Positions 23,116 through 35,926 are shown, counted from the stretch's first letter. The stretch: 64,000 nucleotides of DNA from Xylogone sp. PMI_703 (GCA_021399445.1 JAJTUQ010000004.1:2666001-2730000), one strand, 5' to 3'. Notes: generated by a model from the sequence alone, not told the origin. Translations and numbers: made by a program.

Positions 23116-23875
23116 TTTTCTTCTTCGTGAGAGGAGCTCACTGTGTTAATAGTTACCTTCGGTATGTGTTTGATAAAGAGAGTACGTAGAATATCGGATG
23201 AAGTAGATGCTCTATGATCAATTATTCCTTCTGAACATTGAGAATCGATCATTCATAAGCAGGGCGGAGAATGCTACGTGTACTCTGTGTTTTCCGACTC
23301 CATCTTGACAACCAGTAATTCGAAACAGTGCGGGGTCCATGTGGTATCCTCGTCTTGCTTGTGTAACCAGATGACGGAGGTAAGTGTACTGTGTACACAA
23401 GTGATGCAAGCGCAATTCTCCAGCCAACTCCAATACAATATAGATTGTGGGCGTTAAATGAGAAAAATCTGAAATTTCAATCACAGTTATTATTTATGCG
23501 GAACTAGGTACGGTGGAAAGGAGGTATATCATCTGGTAATGTTTCGAACTGGGATGGTCGTTACCTTGTCGTGGGTGTGTAGCGCCATAGCCCGTGACAA
23601 TGCTGTAGATGCGGAAAAGTCAGGTGATTTTCCGTACAAACTGCCCTATGAGGTGAGTTGACGGGAACTTAGCTCGAGCCTAGTAGGCTCGCGCTTGCCT
23701 GATTGGCTTACAGGGACCTCCCCTGTGCACCCCAGCTTCCCCGGACAAGGGCTGTCGAAGACATCAGTCTTTCTTGATGACTTCTCTTCTGCTTCAATTT
23801 TTACGGCCTCAATTGCTGTAGAGTTATTTATTGATTTTCCGTAGCTGAACAGTGGCAGTCAGCCGGTTTATTACG
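23116..23875. other. Divergent promoter region
   Basis: 760 bp shared between the fumarylacetoacetase and the Zn2Cys6 factor. No gene. The CGG-triplet arrangements typical of Zn2Cys6 targets could lie here, but I did not find a convincing pair. Confidence 0.5.
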
Positions 23876-26389
23876 ATGTTAGCCGCAACAGGCCGGCCTA
23901 GAAAGGCCTGCGGAAGGTGCAAGGGATTAAAGGTAGTAGTGGAGAACAAAGCTTACTTTGAGGTTAAAGATAAACGTACGGATATTGCTGACTTATCATA
24001 TAGATACGTTGTACGGGAGAGCGGCCCTCATGCAAGCGATGCTCCAGGTTAAACCACACGTGCATCTATGTTGATCCAACTAATGCGAGGAGCAATGCCA
24101 AGAGAGCAGAACAAAAGTTGAGGGCGCTGCACTCGGATAGACAGAATCCCAATAGCGAGATATTCCGATACGGCCACGAGCCTGTTTCTGCTCCATCTTT
24201 CTTGCGCTCTATACGAGAGGAACATTTTCTCGGAATACCCAAATCCCTTGTGCTGACTCTTGTGGATGTATATTTCAGCAATGTATACAACGCTGATCTT
24301 CTATTACATAAACCAACATTCCTTCAATCCTTGACGAGAGGTGCATCTAGTCCGCATGTCGTCCTCTCCGTGTGTGCCTGGGGAGCAAAGTAAACCGCCG
24401 AATGATTTGGTTATGGAGGCGGGCTAACCGTATCAAACTAGTTTTTATCGAGATGCTACTGGTCAGGCTACCCTGGCGGACCATGGGTTCATGATTGAAT
24501 GGGCCCAGAGAGCTGGAAGCCTTGTGTTGCAAGAGGCCGAAGGGCTTTATGAGGATAACATTGTGACATTCTGTAACCTGACTCTGTTCTGGCACAGTCA
24601 GGGTTCGTGGAGAATTTCACAGCTTCACAAAGGTATTAAAATCTCTTGGTTCTGAAGTGTGGAAGGGCGGAGTTTATATGATTTTAGGGAATTCCTGCAC
24701 TACGCTTCGCATAGTAGGCGTCGGCTCGGACACAGCACGCATGGAAAACTCATTAGAGTCTGAGATAAAACGCCGTCGCCTTTGGGCGTGTTATCTTACT
24801 CATTGCCAAAACTGTGAACGAATAACCCTTTTCGAGCCGACGGACGATATTGCCAACTTGCCCTTGCCGTGGCCTGATGGAGAGTTTGCCGCCGGCAGTT
24901 CAAAGCACCCTCAGCTATCTCTACAATCTACTCAAAGCAACGGTGGGACCTTCGCCGAGCTGATAAAGGTAATAACACTTTGGTAAGATACTATGCTAGA
25001 CTTCCACACTATTGGCGTTGATCATTTTGCTAGGGCTTCCGTTCTCGAGCTGATCAAGGCTCCGGAAAACAGCCTCAGCAACAGGGTAGCATCTATCCAT
25101 GAACTCGATGAGAAGCTGTCTGCCTGGTGGCGGAACCTGACACCCGATCTCAAGCTTACACCCTCGAGTATCGGTTCCTTGCCACCAAATACACTTTCTA
25201 GAATACTCCTGATTAACATCGTATACCATCACTCCTTGTGTGCTCTACATGCATCAATCGTGCCCCTCTTTTGTTGGGATCCTGCTGATGATAGCTGGTT
25301 GTCAGCGCGGCAAGTTTCCGCTCAGGTGGCCTTTGAACACGCCTGTGCCACATCTACGTTGTTGGAAGCTGTTCTTTCGAGATTCCCGAGCATTAGCTCA
25401 TTGCCAGGCTTCATTGCGTATGCAGCATATTGCGGATGTGCAATACAGATTCCGTTTATGTGGTGCTCAAATCCGACGGTGAAAAAGCAGTCGCAGGAAA
25501 ATGTTAAAACGAATATCAAGATAATAGATACGATTGCTCAGTATTTCAAGTTTGCTGCATTACTGGTACTAGATCCATTTCTCCGGTGGAGAAAAAGATT
25601 TGGCATTGTTAACAAAATTTTCCTCATCAGAAAATCCACGTTCGTTGTATATATAAAATACACGCAAGACATCCAACGATTCTCGAAAACGAGCCGAAAT
25701 ACATTGATATCAAGGAATTGACCAGGTTCAAGATGAATTCTACAAACGCTCGATCCTCCATTCTCGAGTATATTGGTGTTTTATCAAAACGAGACGGGAT
25801 GATCAAACCAGGAGAGGAGGATGCTCTACGAATCGAGGAAGATAGTACTAGAACTGAATCCGATGGTCAAGTCCCTGCCTCAGATGGCCACGAAGGTGAG
25901 AAGGGTGTGAATTAGATTCAAAATTTATAACATATCTAAGTGGAACTGACCGTTGTATCTTTCTATTCAGACCACGGCTCATTACCGAACCATTCACAAA
26001 ATATCTGTCAATCTACTCACCTTTGTTCGCATCCACCGACACCTGCCTCATATAATCAGGAAGAGCAACATCGGCTCGATGAATCGAGTCTACCATCTCC
26101 AGTGGACCTCCCCTGTCAGCCAGAGGCATCCCTAGACAGCCGAGGTCTCGACATTTTACAACCGTTCTTTGAATCAGAAATGCTGGACCTCTTTCCTCAT
26201 GGCGACCTGCCGGATCTTGGACAGTTCGACCTCAGTCCGTTAAACCTGGATTATTTCGAGATTAGCGGGTCTGAGAACCCTTCAGGGATTGATATGACCC
26301 GGAAAGAAGGTACAGATGTAGGTGGAGCCGGGAGCTTATATGTGGGCAGCAGCCAGAGTGCTGGACTAGGACGACATGACACTGGTTGA
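23876..26389 (+). CDS. Zn2Cys6 transcription factor (714 aa)
   Basis: Seven exons: 23876-23932, 24004-24389, 24442-24632, 24688-24982, 25034-25565, 25631-25895 and 25971-26389. All six introns are GT-AG, 51-75 nt, and the frame is continuous. The N-terminus carries a complete binuclear cluster with Cys at 12, 15, 22, 29, 32 and 39 (CX2CX6CX6CX2CX6C). The first intron splits it between LK and IRC. The fungal_trans middle homology region follows (VDVYFSNVYNADLLLHKPTF, then KRRRLWACYLTHCQNCERI and FAELIKVITLW). A conserved FKMNSTNARSSILEYIGVL block and an acidic Asp/Leu-rich tail, likely the activation domain, end the protein. The layout resembles the cutinase-factor-type family, not assigned further. 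Adjacent to and divergent from the fumarylacetoacetase. The start is ATG at 23876; the longer frame from 23852 starts with GTG. Confidence 0.88.
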
Positions 26390-26972
26390 AGGTAACAGTG
26401 CTGATAAGGCCGTCTATGCTGTGACATATGACAGCAAGATCCTGTTATGTATAAAGTGAAATAACCTTGCTGTATATGTCTCATGAAATAATGCATCTAT
26501 ATTGGTGATAGAAGTTTATTTATGCTGACATATACTAGTTCGCACCGCCATGTTAGTCCATTGAAGAGAGGACCTAGCTTTTCCACTGTCTACACCTCTA
26601 GATCGTTATCACCGCTCGGAAGCTTGGATGAGCGGTGCATCATAGATTTAGGTGTGTGGAACAAAATCTACTATACGGCAGATTGTACAATTCTTTTTGC
26701 GATGCTCAGGCTGCAAGATGCAACGAGCTCCTGATACTGCTTGATATCAATATCATCATTGAGGTCGATGGCTAAGCCCGACGAGAAATACACCAGCTTA
26801 CGGCTCGTTCTCCGGCCCGGATATGGACCCAATTGGCCTGAGTTTGATTTGTGCACAATCGCTTGCTAGCATTGAGCCGACGATTACGGTGGTATTCCTC
26901 CGTATGATTCACTAGTGCAAGGGCCTTTAAGTGACAGGCGGAAATCCGGGCTCCTCAACCAAGGACACTGAC
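26390..26972. other. Spacer between convergent genes
   Basis: 3' flanks of the Zn2Cys6 gene and the HET pseudogene. Nothing recognisable. Confidence 0.55.
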
Positions 26973-28895
26973 TTATTTCATTATAAATACATCGTCGAAG
27001 AGCAAAAGAGAGATCCACTGCTTCCTATCGATCTCGCAGATCTGAACCCTCTGCCACAGATCATCCCGGTCTTTTTCAATTGCCATGACGATAACAAAGT
27101 CAGGAGTACGGAATTTAAAACCAGAAGTCCTCGGTCTGCCACTCTGTAACTGTTGTATTCGATTCATAAACAGGCCACTGCGGTGGGATAATTCTACGAA
27201 GGTCATCAATGTGTTGCCACACGGGGACAGATCTACCCGTTCTGGCTCGAGGCAAATCTCTGCAAGCTTTCTCCTCGTCGTGGGCTCAACAACTTCGAAA
27301 ATATTTACGTCTTGGTAAGGTGAGGCGCTGGGCCTAATACCAAGGGTTGTGTATCTCGCCCTGACTGAAAGAATACGCGGAAACCCGCTTCTGCCAAAGC
27401 TTGATATCATTTCTTGAATGAACCGGAATTTGGCTGGCCTATAGGAGCTGGCCTCGTTATAGAATGAACGGATTGGGTCATCGCACTCTAAATGCGTTAG
27501 GTGCGAGCCTGGGCTCAGATACCATCCGCACCATGACCACGATGGAAAGTTTGCGCGTCGACCGTTTGGTTTGTTGATGTGCCACAACAGCGCCTCCACA
27601 AACTTTCCAGATGGGAGGCCCCAGATGTGAGGTCCCAAGCTGGGCTGGAGGTAATGTAGTACACCCTCGAATGCTTTTATAATGTCATCCTCGTAGGTTA
27701 GAGTCCGGCTAACATAAATTTGTACTAATTGCTTATATCTGGAAAAGGCCAGCGTTGAATCATGGGATTCGAGGTTTATTAGAAAGAGTCTTCTATCGTC
27801 AGCGTAGTCCCCCATACTTGCCTCTCTTCGTCCGTCCTCCATGTACACGGTCTGGCCGCGCTGAAAGAAGACCTGCGATTCGGTGAAGAGTAGTATACAC
27901 CTCGAGAAGTACATCTCCTATAGGGTCCACCCTCGACTGAACCAAATGGAGGTGGTAAGGATCTCTGACAGGGTGACCTGCGAGGCAACGAGAGCGTACC
28001 CATAAGCATTGAGAGTAGGTGATGGGCCGGATCTGGTCACTGAAATGCCAGGAATCCCCGTACTGGCACTCTGCGAGTCACTGACGATGGTGAGTGTCGC
28101 ACTACTGTATATACGTCCCATGTTGGGTATGAAGGTGGAGATATCATGGGGATCATCCTGCATGATGCACAGAGCATCGACCCATATGTACTGGAACCCG
28201 AGTCGTGATACTAGCCTGATGGCATCTTCAATAGTTTGAGCATCGGCCATGTCGCTCTCCTGGATGCCCATCTCACTGCTGTATCTAGCATAGTTATTTG
28301 TGGTAAGTTTGGGGATAGCAGATCTGCCCCAAACATAGCTCAGGCAAACGTATCTCGATGTTGAAGTAGCATCCACCAGACAGCGACGGTAGACGTCGAT
28401 TAGGCGTATTTTACAAGAATTCTCAGCAGCATCGAGATCACTTGGGGTGAAATCACACGAATCTAGACAAGAGGATAACCAATCGAGGTCGACGTGTCGC
28501 GAGACGCTACGCCCGACCGTCTTGGTATATATCGGCGAAATCTTTGCACAGGACGAGGTGAGATAGATAGAAACAGAGCGTTGAAGACCATTTTTGCGCC
28601 AGTAGAGCGTGAGCTCATATGTAAGGTCGAACGGAGCAGCCATTAAAAATATGCTTGGCACTGTCCCGGCATCATCGACATAATCGCCAACAATTTCCAA
28701 TAAGAATCTACAAATACTGCACGCAGGAGCAGTCTTGAGCAGCTCTCCATGGCTCCAAGCGGCAAGTACATCGGTTCTATTTAGAGGTGGCTTGAGTTTT
28801 GCAAGAACCCGCTTTGTAATGCACGCTTTGCATAAAGCCTTTCCCATTTTGATGAGATTACTCAGGTTCTCTATGAAATGAATATTCATGTTCAT
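26973..28895 (-). pseudogene. HET-domain gene interrupted by one in-frame TAG
   Basis: One uninterrupted frame from ATG at 28895 to the stop at 26973, except for TAG at 27918-27920 after residue 325. The N-terminal half has a Cys-rich lead-in (KALCKACITKR, then CSICRFLLEI). The HET core follows: RYVCLSYVWGRS, the LTTNNY segment, TIEDAIRLVSRLGFQYIWVD and ALCIMQDDPHD, then IYSSATLTIV and SRGWTL. The family continues RGWTLQE, and here the Gln codon (CAG) is TAG, directly followed by EMYFSRCILLF and another 310 sound residues. So one C-to-T change is the only defect. HET proteins trigger heterokaryon incompatibility cell death; loss-of-function alleles are common in nature. As read, only the truncated HET half could be made. 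Confidence 0.85.
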
Positions 28896-29807
28896 ATTTT
28901 TCCAGATTGCCTAACAAAAAAGGAATTTATATATATTATGACAAGCATGGATAGTAAAAAAGGCCGAGTAGTGAGGAGCCTGAATATTACAGCCTTATAA
29001 ATTATAATAATCAAGTCTTCTTTTCATCTCAACGAATAGAACTTCGCATAAGATAGCCAATGACTACCTTCTCTGGGATCATCCTATCAGATCATTTGTA
29101 CAGACACAAGCATCGTTCTTAGGGAAACGAAAATTCCATTTCTGTTCGATATACCAATTGGTAATTCAGCTGCAATATACTCCTATTTCTCCAAATACAA
29201 CCATCGTTTAGGGGCTCATTGCCTTGTGAGCGGTGATCTCAGCCTAACTATAAGAAGTATACCTATCTATCCTAACGTCGGAATATTGGGGCATCCCAAC
29301 GGGTGTATGTAGTATTATATTATATCAACCTGTGGAATTAAGGTGTGGCTTGCTTTCCCATATATGCTAGTGTCCACCTTTTCCCTAATATAGACCATTC
29401 GGCCTCTACCATGGCTGGTTGGATAGAAGCGGAAACCCTCGACGTCAGGGACAGAATCACCTTGCTTGCGGCTGAAGCCTACTTCAAATATATCAGATCG
29501 ATGTATGGAGTGAGGGGGTATTGAACCAGTTTACTTTAAATAAAATCCTCCGGTTTCCTTGCATCAGATTTAAGTCCTCTGAGCTTTGATATTTACACAT
29601 AAAAGATGGAGAATCTGTGAGTCTCTTTGCCCCTGGGGTTGCCGGTCAATGTAATATAATGTACATCAGTTTCCTTTGATTCCATCTGAGTCTCAGACCT
29701 GCCGCATACATACATACGTTTGATCATGCCGGTATACAGAACTATATCTAGCAAACTGTGTACTCTACGTTTTACCCCTTTACTTCCTCTCGGGCAATCT
29801 GGCTGGA
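28896..29807. other. AT-rich spacer
   Basis: Upstream region of the HET gene and 3' flank of the S9 peptidase. No gene recognised. Confidence 0.55.
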
Positions 29808-31898
29808 TCATCCCTCCACAGGCATAAACCTCTCAAACCAAGCCGCACTCCTAACCAGCAAATCCATCAACGCCGGAAACGTCCTAACCCCATGTCCCTC
29901 TCCCGGATACAGCACCATAACCGACTCCACCCCCCTCTCCAAACAAGCCCTGTGATACTGAACCGCCTGGCTCTGCGGGACAGCAAGGTCTTGCGCCCCA
30001 GCAGTCTGCAACACGGGCGTCTTGTACTTCCCTGCGTCCATGACGGGGCTACGGTCCAGGTACCGCCCGCCCTTGCGACTGAAGGGGTCATCGTCGAGGA
30101 AGAACCTATCGAACGTCGGGATGTTGGTCGTCATGTGGAAGGAGTGCCAGTCTGTGACTGCGGACATGGAGACGGAGGCTTTGAAGATGGGTGATAGAGT
30201 CGGGAGTAAGGAGGCCATGAAGCCGCCGTAACTACCTCCAATGACGCCGATTTTGTCCGCGTCAATCGTGTCAGCGTGGGTATCGCAGACGGATTTTATG
30301 CCGGAGAGGATATCTTGCGCATCGGCGCCTCCCATGTCACCCAGGACTGCTTCTGCAAAGGCCCTGCCGCGGCCGGAGGAGCCGCGAGGGTTGGGACAGA
30401 AGACGGCGTAGCCTTTGAGGTTTAGGAATGTTGTTAATCCGACTCCTGCGGAGGTGTTTAGGTTTGCGTAGACAGGGCCGCCGTGCACGGAGGTGATGAG
30501 GGGGGCTTTCCCCTTGGTGCTCTTGGGAAGATGTAAGAGGCCTTGGAGTTCGAGACCATCTTCGGCATGCCAGGTGATAGTCTTCATGGGACCTAGGTCT
30601 TTATGTAAGGACTCGTAGCCGGAGTGGCTGAAGGAGAGAAGGGTTCGTGTCTCGACTGATTCTTTCTTGCGGCTTATGATGGTAATCTCTGGAGGCTGGG
30701 TCCAACTTTCCTTGACGATGGCTATATCATTGCCTGGGAGCAAGGTGGCTACTGGGTACAATCCACCTGCAATGGCACCGTGGTGCTCCCACTCCGGGAT
30801 ATGGGATGACGCAGGATATTGTGAAGCCACTGTATGTAGTCCTCGAAGGCCAATATAGGAGAGGACATCCTCGTTGCGCCAGGTGATATGCGTAACATCA
30901 ACTCCTAAGTCTGGAATCCGTGTTTTCGTCTCGCTCCTAGTATTAACGACCACGATATCACCGGCCACAAGCTGGCGATCACTAGCCAAACCCTCGATCA
31001 CGGCAATCTTCTCCCCGGATGGCGATGCAGTAGGGAAGGCCAATTGTCTCTTCGGCACATACACCACCTTCTCCTTTCCATCCTCACCCTCATCCAAATT
31101 CTTAATCCTAAGGGTAGCACCATACCAAACATCCTCAGACGGCGAATCCGACGCAATACTAACAACGGCATTCGAACCGCACCAAGCAGCTTCCCAAGGA
31201 TTACACCCCGGACTACTAACTCTCTTCGACTCCCGCGTGTCAAGATCATACGCCCAAAGCGTCCTCCAAGCCTCACTCAAATCACCATAATCCACACTCG
31301 GCATCCACTCGGGGACCTTATCCTTCTTCCCCTTTCCTATCCTCCCCGACCCATCCGCATCGCCTTTCTCCGCCTCCCTCCCCGCCACCAGTAGCAAAAT
31401 CCTCTTCCCGTCCGGTGCCCAATGGAAATCCTCTACCGCTCCTTCTCCAGGAGTAGACACAGACTTCGCCTCGCCGATACGCTGGGTATCCAGTAAATTC
31501 AGCTGGAGGATCCCCGTTTCATTCCGATCTGATAAGAAAGCCAGCGTTTTCCCATCGGGGGACCATTTTGGGAGATGATCAGTGTTGGGCCCCGCACTAA
31601 TGACTTCTAATTGACGGGATGAGGAGGAGGTAGATAGAATGCAGATTCGCTTTTTGGGAGGAGAGTCCCTCCAGTTAGACGAGTTGATGGTGCCGGTGAA
31701 TGCGATTTGCTTGCCGTCTGGAGAGGCTGCCAGATCGGCTGCGGCGCTGACCTGGTCGATTTTAGGTGTGAAGATGTTGTTGAGGTAGTCATCAACTTCA
31801 GACCAGAGAGTGGTTTTCCGGAGGTCTTGGTGTAGGTAGTCGCGGTGATTTGGTTTGTGGGTGGAGGGATCCTGTGATGATTGGACTGCGATTCTCAT
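29808..31898 (-). CDS. S9 family peptidase (dipeptidyl/acylaminoacyl-peptidase type, 696 aa)
   Basis: Single exon of 697 codons, ATG at 31898. The N-terminal two thirds form a beta-propeller of TolB/WD-like repeats (LAASPDGKQIAFTG, LPKWSPDGKTLAFLS, FHWAPDGKRILLL). The C-terminal alpha/beta-hydrolase domain has GGSYGGF with the nucleophile near Ser556, the acid in AGAQDLAVP near Asp637 and the base in GEGHGV near His669. The spacing is typical of prolyl-oligopeptidase-like enzymes. SVHGGPVYAN would supply the oxyanion loop. There is no signal peptide, so a cytosolic serine peptidase removing N-terminal dipeptides or acyl-amino acids is likely; the exact subfamily (S9C versus DPP-V-like) is not decided. 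Upstream and downstream genes are on the same strand but well separated. Confidence 0.9.
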   Translation of the reverse strand: MRIAVQSSQDPSTHKPNHRDYLHQDLRKTTLWSEVDDYLNNIFTPKIDQVSAAADLAASPDGKQIAFTGTINSSNWRDSPPKKRICILSTSSSSRQLEVISAGPNTDHLPKWSPDGKTLAFLSDRNETGILQLNLLDTQRIGEAKSVSTPGEGAVEDFHWAPDGKRILLLVAGREAEKGDADGSGRIGKGKKDKVPEWMPSVDYGDLSEAWRTLWAYDLDTRESKRVSSPGCNPWEAAWCGSNAVVSIASDSPSEDVWYGATLRIKNLDEGEDGKEKVVYVPKRQLAFPTASPSGEKIAVIEGLASDRQLVAGDIVVVNTRSETKTRIPDLGVDVTHITWRNEDVLSYIGLRGLHTVASQYPASSHIPEWEHHGAIAGGLYPVATLLPGNDIAIVKESWTQPPEITIISRKKESVETRTLLSFSHSGYESLHKDLGPMKTITWHAEDGLELQGLLHLPKSTKGKAPLITSVHGGPVYANLNTSAGVGLTTFLNLKGYAVFCPNPRGSSGRGRAFAEAVLGDMGGADAQDILSGIKSVCDTHADTIDADKIGVIGGSYGGFMASLLPTLSPIFKASVSMSAVTDWHSFHMTTNIPTFDRFFLDDDPFSRKGGRYLDRSPVMDAGKYKTPVLQTAGAQDLAVPQSQAVQYHRACLERGVESVMVLYPGEGHGVRTFPALMDLLVRSAAWFERFMPVEG

Positions 31899-32788
31899 CT
31901 TGGCTAGGAGATGAGAAGTATTCTCAAAACAGTTCAGCTGGATATGTATTTGAATAAAAAAGTTCGTCCTTGAAAGTGGAACAGTTCTTCTGGAGAGATG
32001 ATTAATATAATGCCACTATTATTGCGAAGAGAGATTTCTGTCAAGGATGATCAGTCCGTTTCTACTGACTTAGTAGAAGCTTGATTCCGTTCGATCAAAT
32101 CATACAAGATGAGTGACGTTCTCAACACCCTCCTATTCTGGTTGATTTCAAAAGCTCCCCGTGAACAATCTCAAAGCAAGTGAGATTTCAACACATCCAA
32201 ATCTTCCAGGCTCACAATTCCACAAAATCTAGTAGATAATTAGCCGTCTCCAGAAATAAAAAAGGCAATTAAATTTTCAGGATTACCTGTACTTAAAAGA
32301 ACCAACAGTCCTTTTCTTTTCTTTCCCGCTTAAGTACCACCGTATGCAAACATCCCCTACGCTTAATATGTTCGTCGATTAGTAATTTTGTACGTAAATT
32401 ATTCCGAGGCCACGTTTCTTTTCCAGTTTTTAGCTGTAATCTAGAAGTTGGGATTTAGAAGCGAGCTGGATGCTTGGCTTATATCTTTTGAGGTTGTTGT
32501 TAAGGTGAAAGCGGGGTCGGATCTATCACCAGGATGTGGTTCCCAGAGGACAAACCCAGCATCTCCCCCTGACTCCATTCTGCCCGCTGATTCGTCAATT
32601 GGAGGGAGACGCTGTCATGCTTATTAAGGAATGCTTGGATACAGTCAAATCTACAAAGAAATATCACATCAATCATATAACACACACGGCATACTAAATT
32701 CAGGTCATATCTTTTAATTCTTTAAAAATTACAACATAACTTTCATAAATATTTACTACCCATTAATGTTCCTCCCAAAGGCCACTGC
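31899..32788. other. Spacer
   Basis: Promoter of the S9 peptidase and 3' flank of the alpha-glucosidase. The 61-codon frame at 32500-32685 has no support. Confidence 0.55.
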
Positions 32789-35700
32789 TTACTGCACCTC
32801 AATGGTGAAATCAGAGTTCAGCGACTTATTGACATCAATCGTCAAATCAGCTGCACCACCAGCACCGGCCTTGTGGCCCCATCCGGTCTTGAGACCGTTG
32901 AGGAGGCATCCATGAGGATTCTTGGCCCCAAGGATCACAATGCTCTTGACTTTCACGCCGGCATTGAATCCGTAGTTGCCCTTCATGGTGAAGTGTCGGC
33001 CATCCCAGCTGAAGTTCACGAGAGTGGTCTTCTTCTGGACGACGCTCTCGCCGTCATCGAGGTACAATGATCCCGTAGCGTGGCCATTCGAGCCAGGAGC
33101 GACCACAATGACAAAGTCCTCCTTGCGGAGAGCAGTGGTAGTCATGGCAGAGTTCTCACGCTGTGGGACGATGGTGCCACCACGATAGTGAAGTGGGATG
33201 GAGGTGATGTCGATGTTATTGAAGGTAACGTACGAGCCCTTACCCTGGAGTGGGGCGTGGGTGTACCAGTCATAGAAGATATCGTGAGGGAAGTAGACGG
33301 AGACGCTGGTGGAGTCTTCCTCCGTAACTGGGGAGACAAGGATGGAGGGACCGTAAAAGTACTGGAGATCCAGGCCAAACGTCTTGGAGTCAGATGGGTA
33401 GAGGTAGAACATGGGGTTAACAAGTGGAGTGCCGTCCTGGCTCTGGTGGTACAGAGCTGTGTAGATGTAGTCGAGGAGACGATATCGGATGTCAATGACC
33501 TTCTTAGCGGCCGTGGTAACGCTTGGCCACTGGTAGAATTCCTGTGGGATGGATGGCGGGTATGCATTGTGGTCACGGTAGAAGGGGCTGAAGGCACCCA
33601 AGGTGGCCCAGCGAGCGCAAAGTTGCTCAGTCGTGCTGTCGCCATATCCGCATACATCTGAACCGACCATGGGGACCTGATAGATGGATGCAAAGGCAAG
33701 CATGCCACGGATGGAGAGACGGTAATGAAGCCAGTCGCTGAGGTTGTCACCAAGCCAATGGCCAACCTTGGTACCAGCACCAGCAAAGGTAGAGCGAGTA
33801 ATAACAAGAGGACGAAGGCCAGGGCGGCGGTTAAGCATAGCTGCAGCCGAGATAGTCGACATCACTGAAGATAATTAGCTTAGATTCTTTCAAAATAACT
33901 GATCTGGCAAAAGAGGTGTGTGGTTTCAAAAAGAAAAAGTGATAATACGTACTTGTTCCGTAAAGATTGTGTGTATCATACATGGCCAAACCATTTGCGT
34001 GGATGACATCAGTGTTCACCGTGTGGTTGGAGATACCACCGCCGGCCGCGTTGTCCTCGACGGTGAAAGCAGCAGCGTTGTGAATAGCATATTCTGGGAA
34101 AAGGAGATCGCGTCCGGGAAGACCAAGTTGCTTTCCAGGGGTTTGTCTGGGGACAAGCTGGACAGAATCAACAGCGGCTCTTGGGACAGGTCCGGAAGGT
34201 AGAGATCTCTCTTCTCTCTTGGATCCGCAACCATGGGTTCCTGCAGGCTGGAAGGCGCATGGGAAGCCTGGGATTGGTCTTGGGGGCGTTCGGACCGCGG
34301 GTGGCTCAGGAGGATATCCAACGGCAGCGGCGTATGGGTTATCGCAAGGGAAGTTGCAAGGGAAGTTGGATGGCTCGTTCATATCGATCCAGAGACCATC
34401 AACATCAACACCGTTCTTAGGATCAAAGAAGAGTGAGAACTCGTTGTTCCAGTAGTTCTGCACGCCATTGCTGAACCAATCAGGGAAGACGGTCACACCG
34501 GGCCAGACAACACCAAGCCAGAAGGAGCCATTGGAACGGTGCAGGAAGATGTTGTCAGCGGCGCCACGCAGGTATGGTGGGTACTAGGACTGTCAGTACA
34601 TTTTTAAGACTGCAGAAGATTGGGAATATGTTAAAAAAAACCTACTTGTTGATATGCAACTGCAGGATCCACCATCAAGATCTGGTGCTGGTCGTGAGCG
34701 TGCAAATAGTGGTTGATATCCTGCATCAGGTCGAGCGGGAAACGCTGGGGATCCAAGCTGAAGACCTTTCGGCCATCCATGTAGTCAATATCGGTCCACA
34801 TGGTCTCGAGCGGAATGCCGGCCTTGGAATAGTTGTAGATGACCTCGGCCACGGCATACGCATCCTGATATCCGTATCGGCAGTTGTGGAAACCAAAGCC
34901 CCAGTAGGGCATCATCGCTGGAAGACCCACGACCTCGGCATACTGCTGGGCGACCTCTACGGGAGAAGGACCCGCAACGAAGTAGAAATCAAAGACGCCG
35001 CCCAAGGTGTTATACTCGAGGTACTGGTTGTGGCCATTGGTGTTGTTGATCTTGATATCCATGCCATTGGAGTTCAGGAAGAACACACCATGGGTCCCGC
35101 TCTGACGGTGGTCATAGTACACGGGGTGGTTGCCGTACAAGTTGGCGCCCTCAGGCGTACCGTAGGCATCCTGCGACCAGAGCGTGCGGATGTAGTTGGT
35201 AGTATTGAGACGGAGCGGGTCAGTGTGCTCACCCAGACCATAGAGATTGGGGTTGCTGGGGAGGCTGGTACGCAGTCGCAGGTACTGGGACTCAAAGACG
35301 AGACTTGCAGCAGAAGTATCGAATAGGACCTCGCCGGAGTGAGCGCGGGTGATGGAGAAGGAGAAGGGCGAGGCCTTGTAGTTGAACTTGATGTTGGCAT
35401 TGCGCGAGTTGACGCCTCGGCTGGGGTTTGGACGAGGAAAGACGGACTCGGGGATCTGGTAAACGGAGTTGGCGGCATCCTGGATCTTGACGTGGATGCG
35501 GTCATCTAGAACGAAGGAAAGCTGTTAGTTTCTGTGACTGAAAGATCTCCAATCTTCAATGTTGACGAGCAAATTTGAAAGCATCCAAACGTAAAGCCAA
35601 TTGACTAGCTTTCGTCTTTCGTTTTCCTTCATTTTTTTTCTATTTTCAATCTTCTGGTAGTTCTCACCTGATTCATAGACGACTTCCAAGGTCAAATCCT

Positions 35701-35926
35701 GGAGATCGGTGCCATAGACATTGCACGCCTTGCCAGCCAGGCTCAAATCCGCGGTGAGCGAGGAAGACGTGGTCTTGATGTGCGAAGCCTTGTAACCTGG
35801 GCACTTGGCCAGAGGATCGGTCTGATGTGCTGGTGGAGGAGGAGGAGGATGGCCGTGATCCGAGTTGGCAGAGACGGAGCTCACAGCTGCAGCTGCAGCG
35901 AGCAGCAGAGAGGTGAGACGCGCCAT
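32789..35926 (-). CDS. Secreted GH31 alpha-glucosidase (941 aa)
   Basis: Four exons: 35926-35668, 35505-34646, 34583-33953 and 33864-32789. The introns are 162, 62 and 88 nt, all GT-AG, frame continuous. The N-terminus ([20 protein letters not shown]) is a signal peptide, followed by a Pro-rich linker, the N-terminal beta-sandwich and the GH31 (beta/alpha)8 barrel. The catalytic signature [12 protein letters not shown] puts the nucleophile near Asp440. The acid/base Asp lies in HWLGDN near 623, preceded by [25 protein letters not shown] and [18 protein letters not shown] (here [14 protein letters not shown]) segments are typical of fungal maltases of the AgdC/AgdA type. The C-terminal beta domains end in SDFTIEVQ. 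It releases glucose from the non-reducing ends of starch- and maltose-type substrates outside the cell. The upstream region contains several CCGGGG boxes. Confidence 0.93.

Noticed and set aside
34574..35326. 250-codon plus frame
   Set aside because: Antisense of the alpha-glucosidase exons; the minus strand carries the GH31 signatures.
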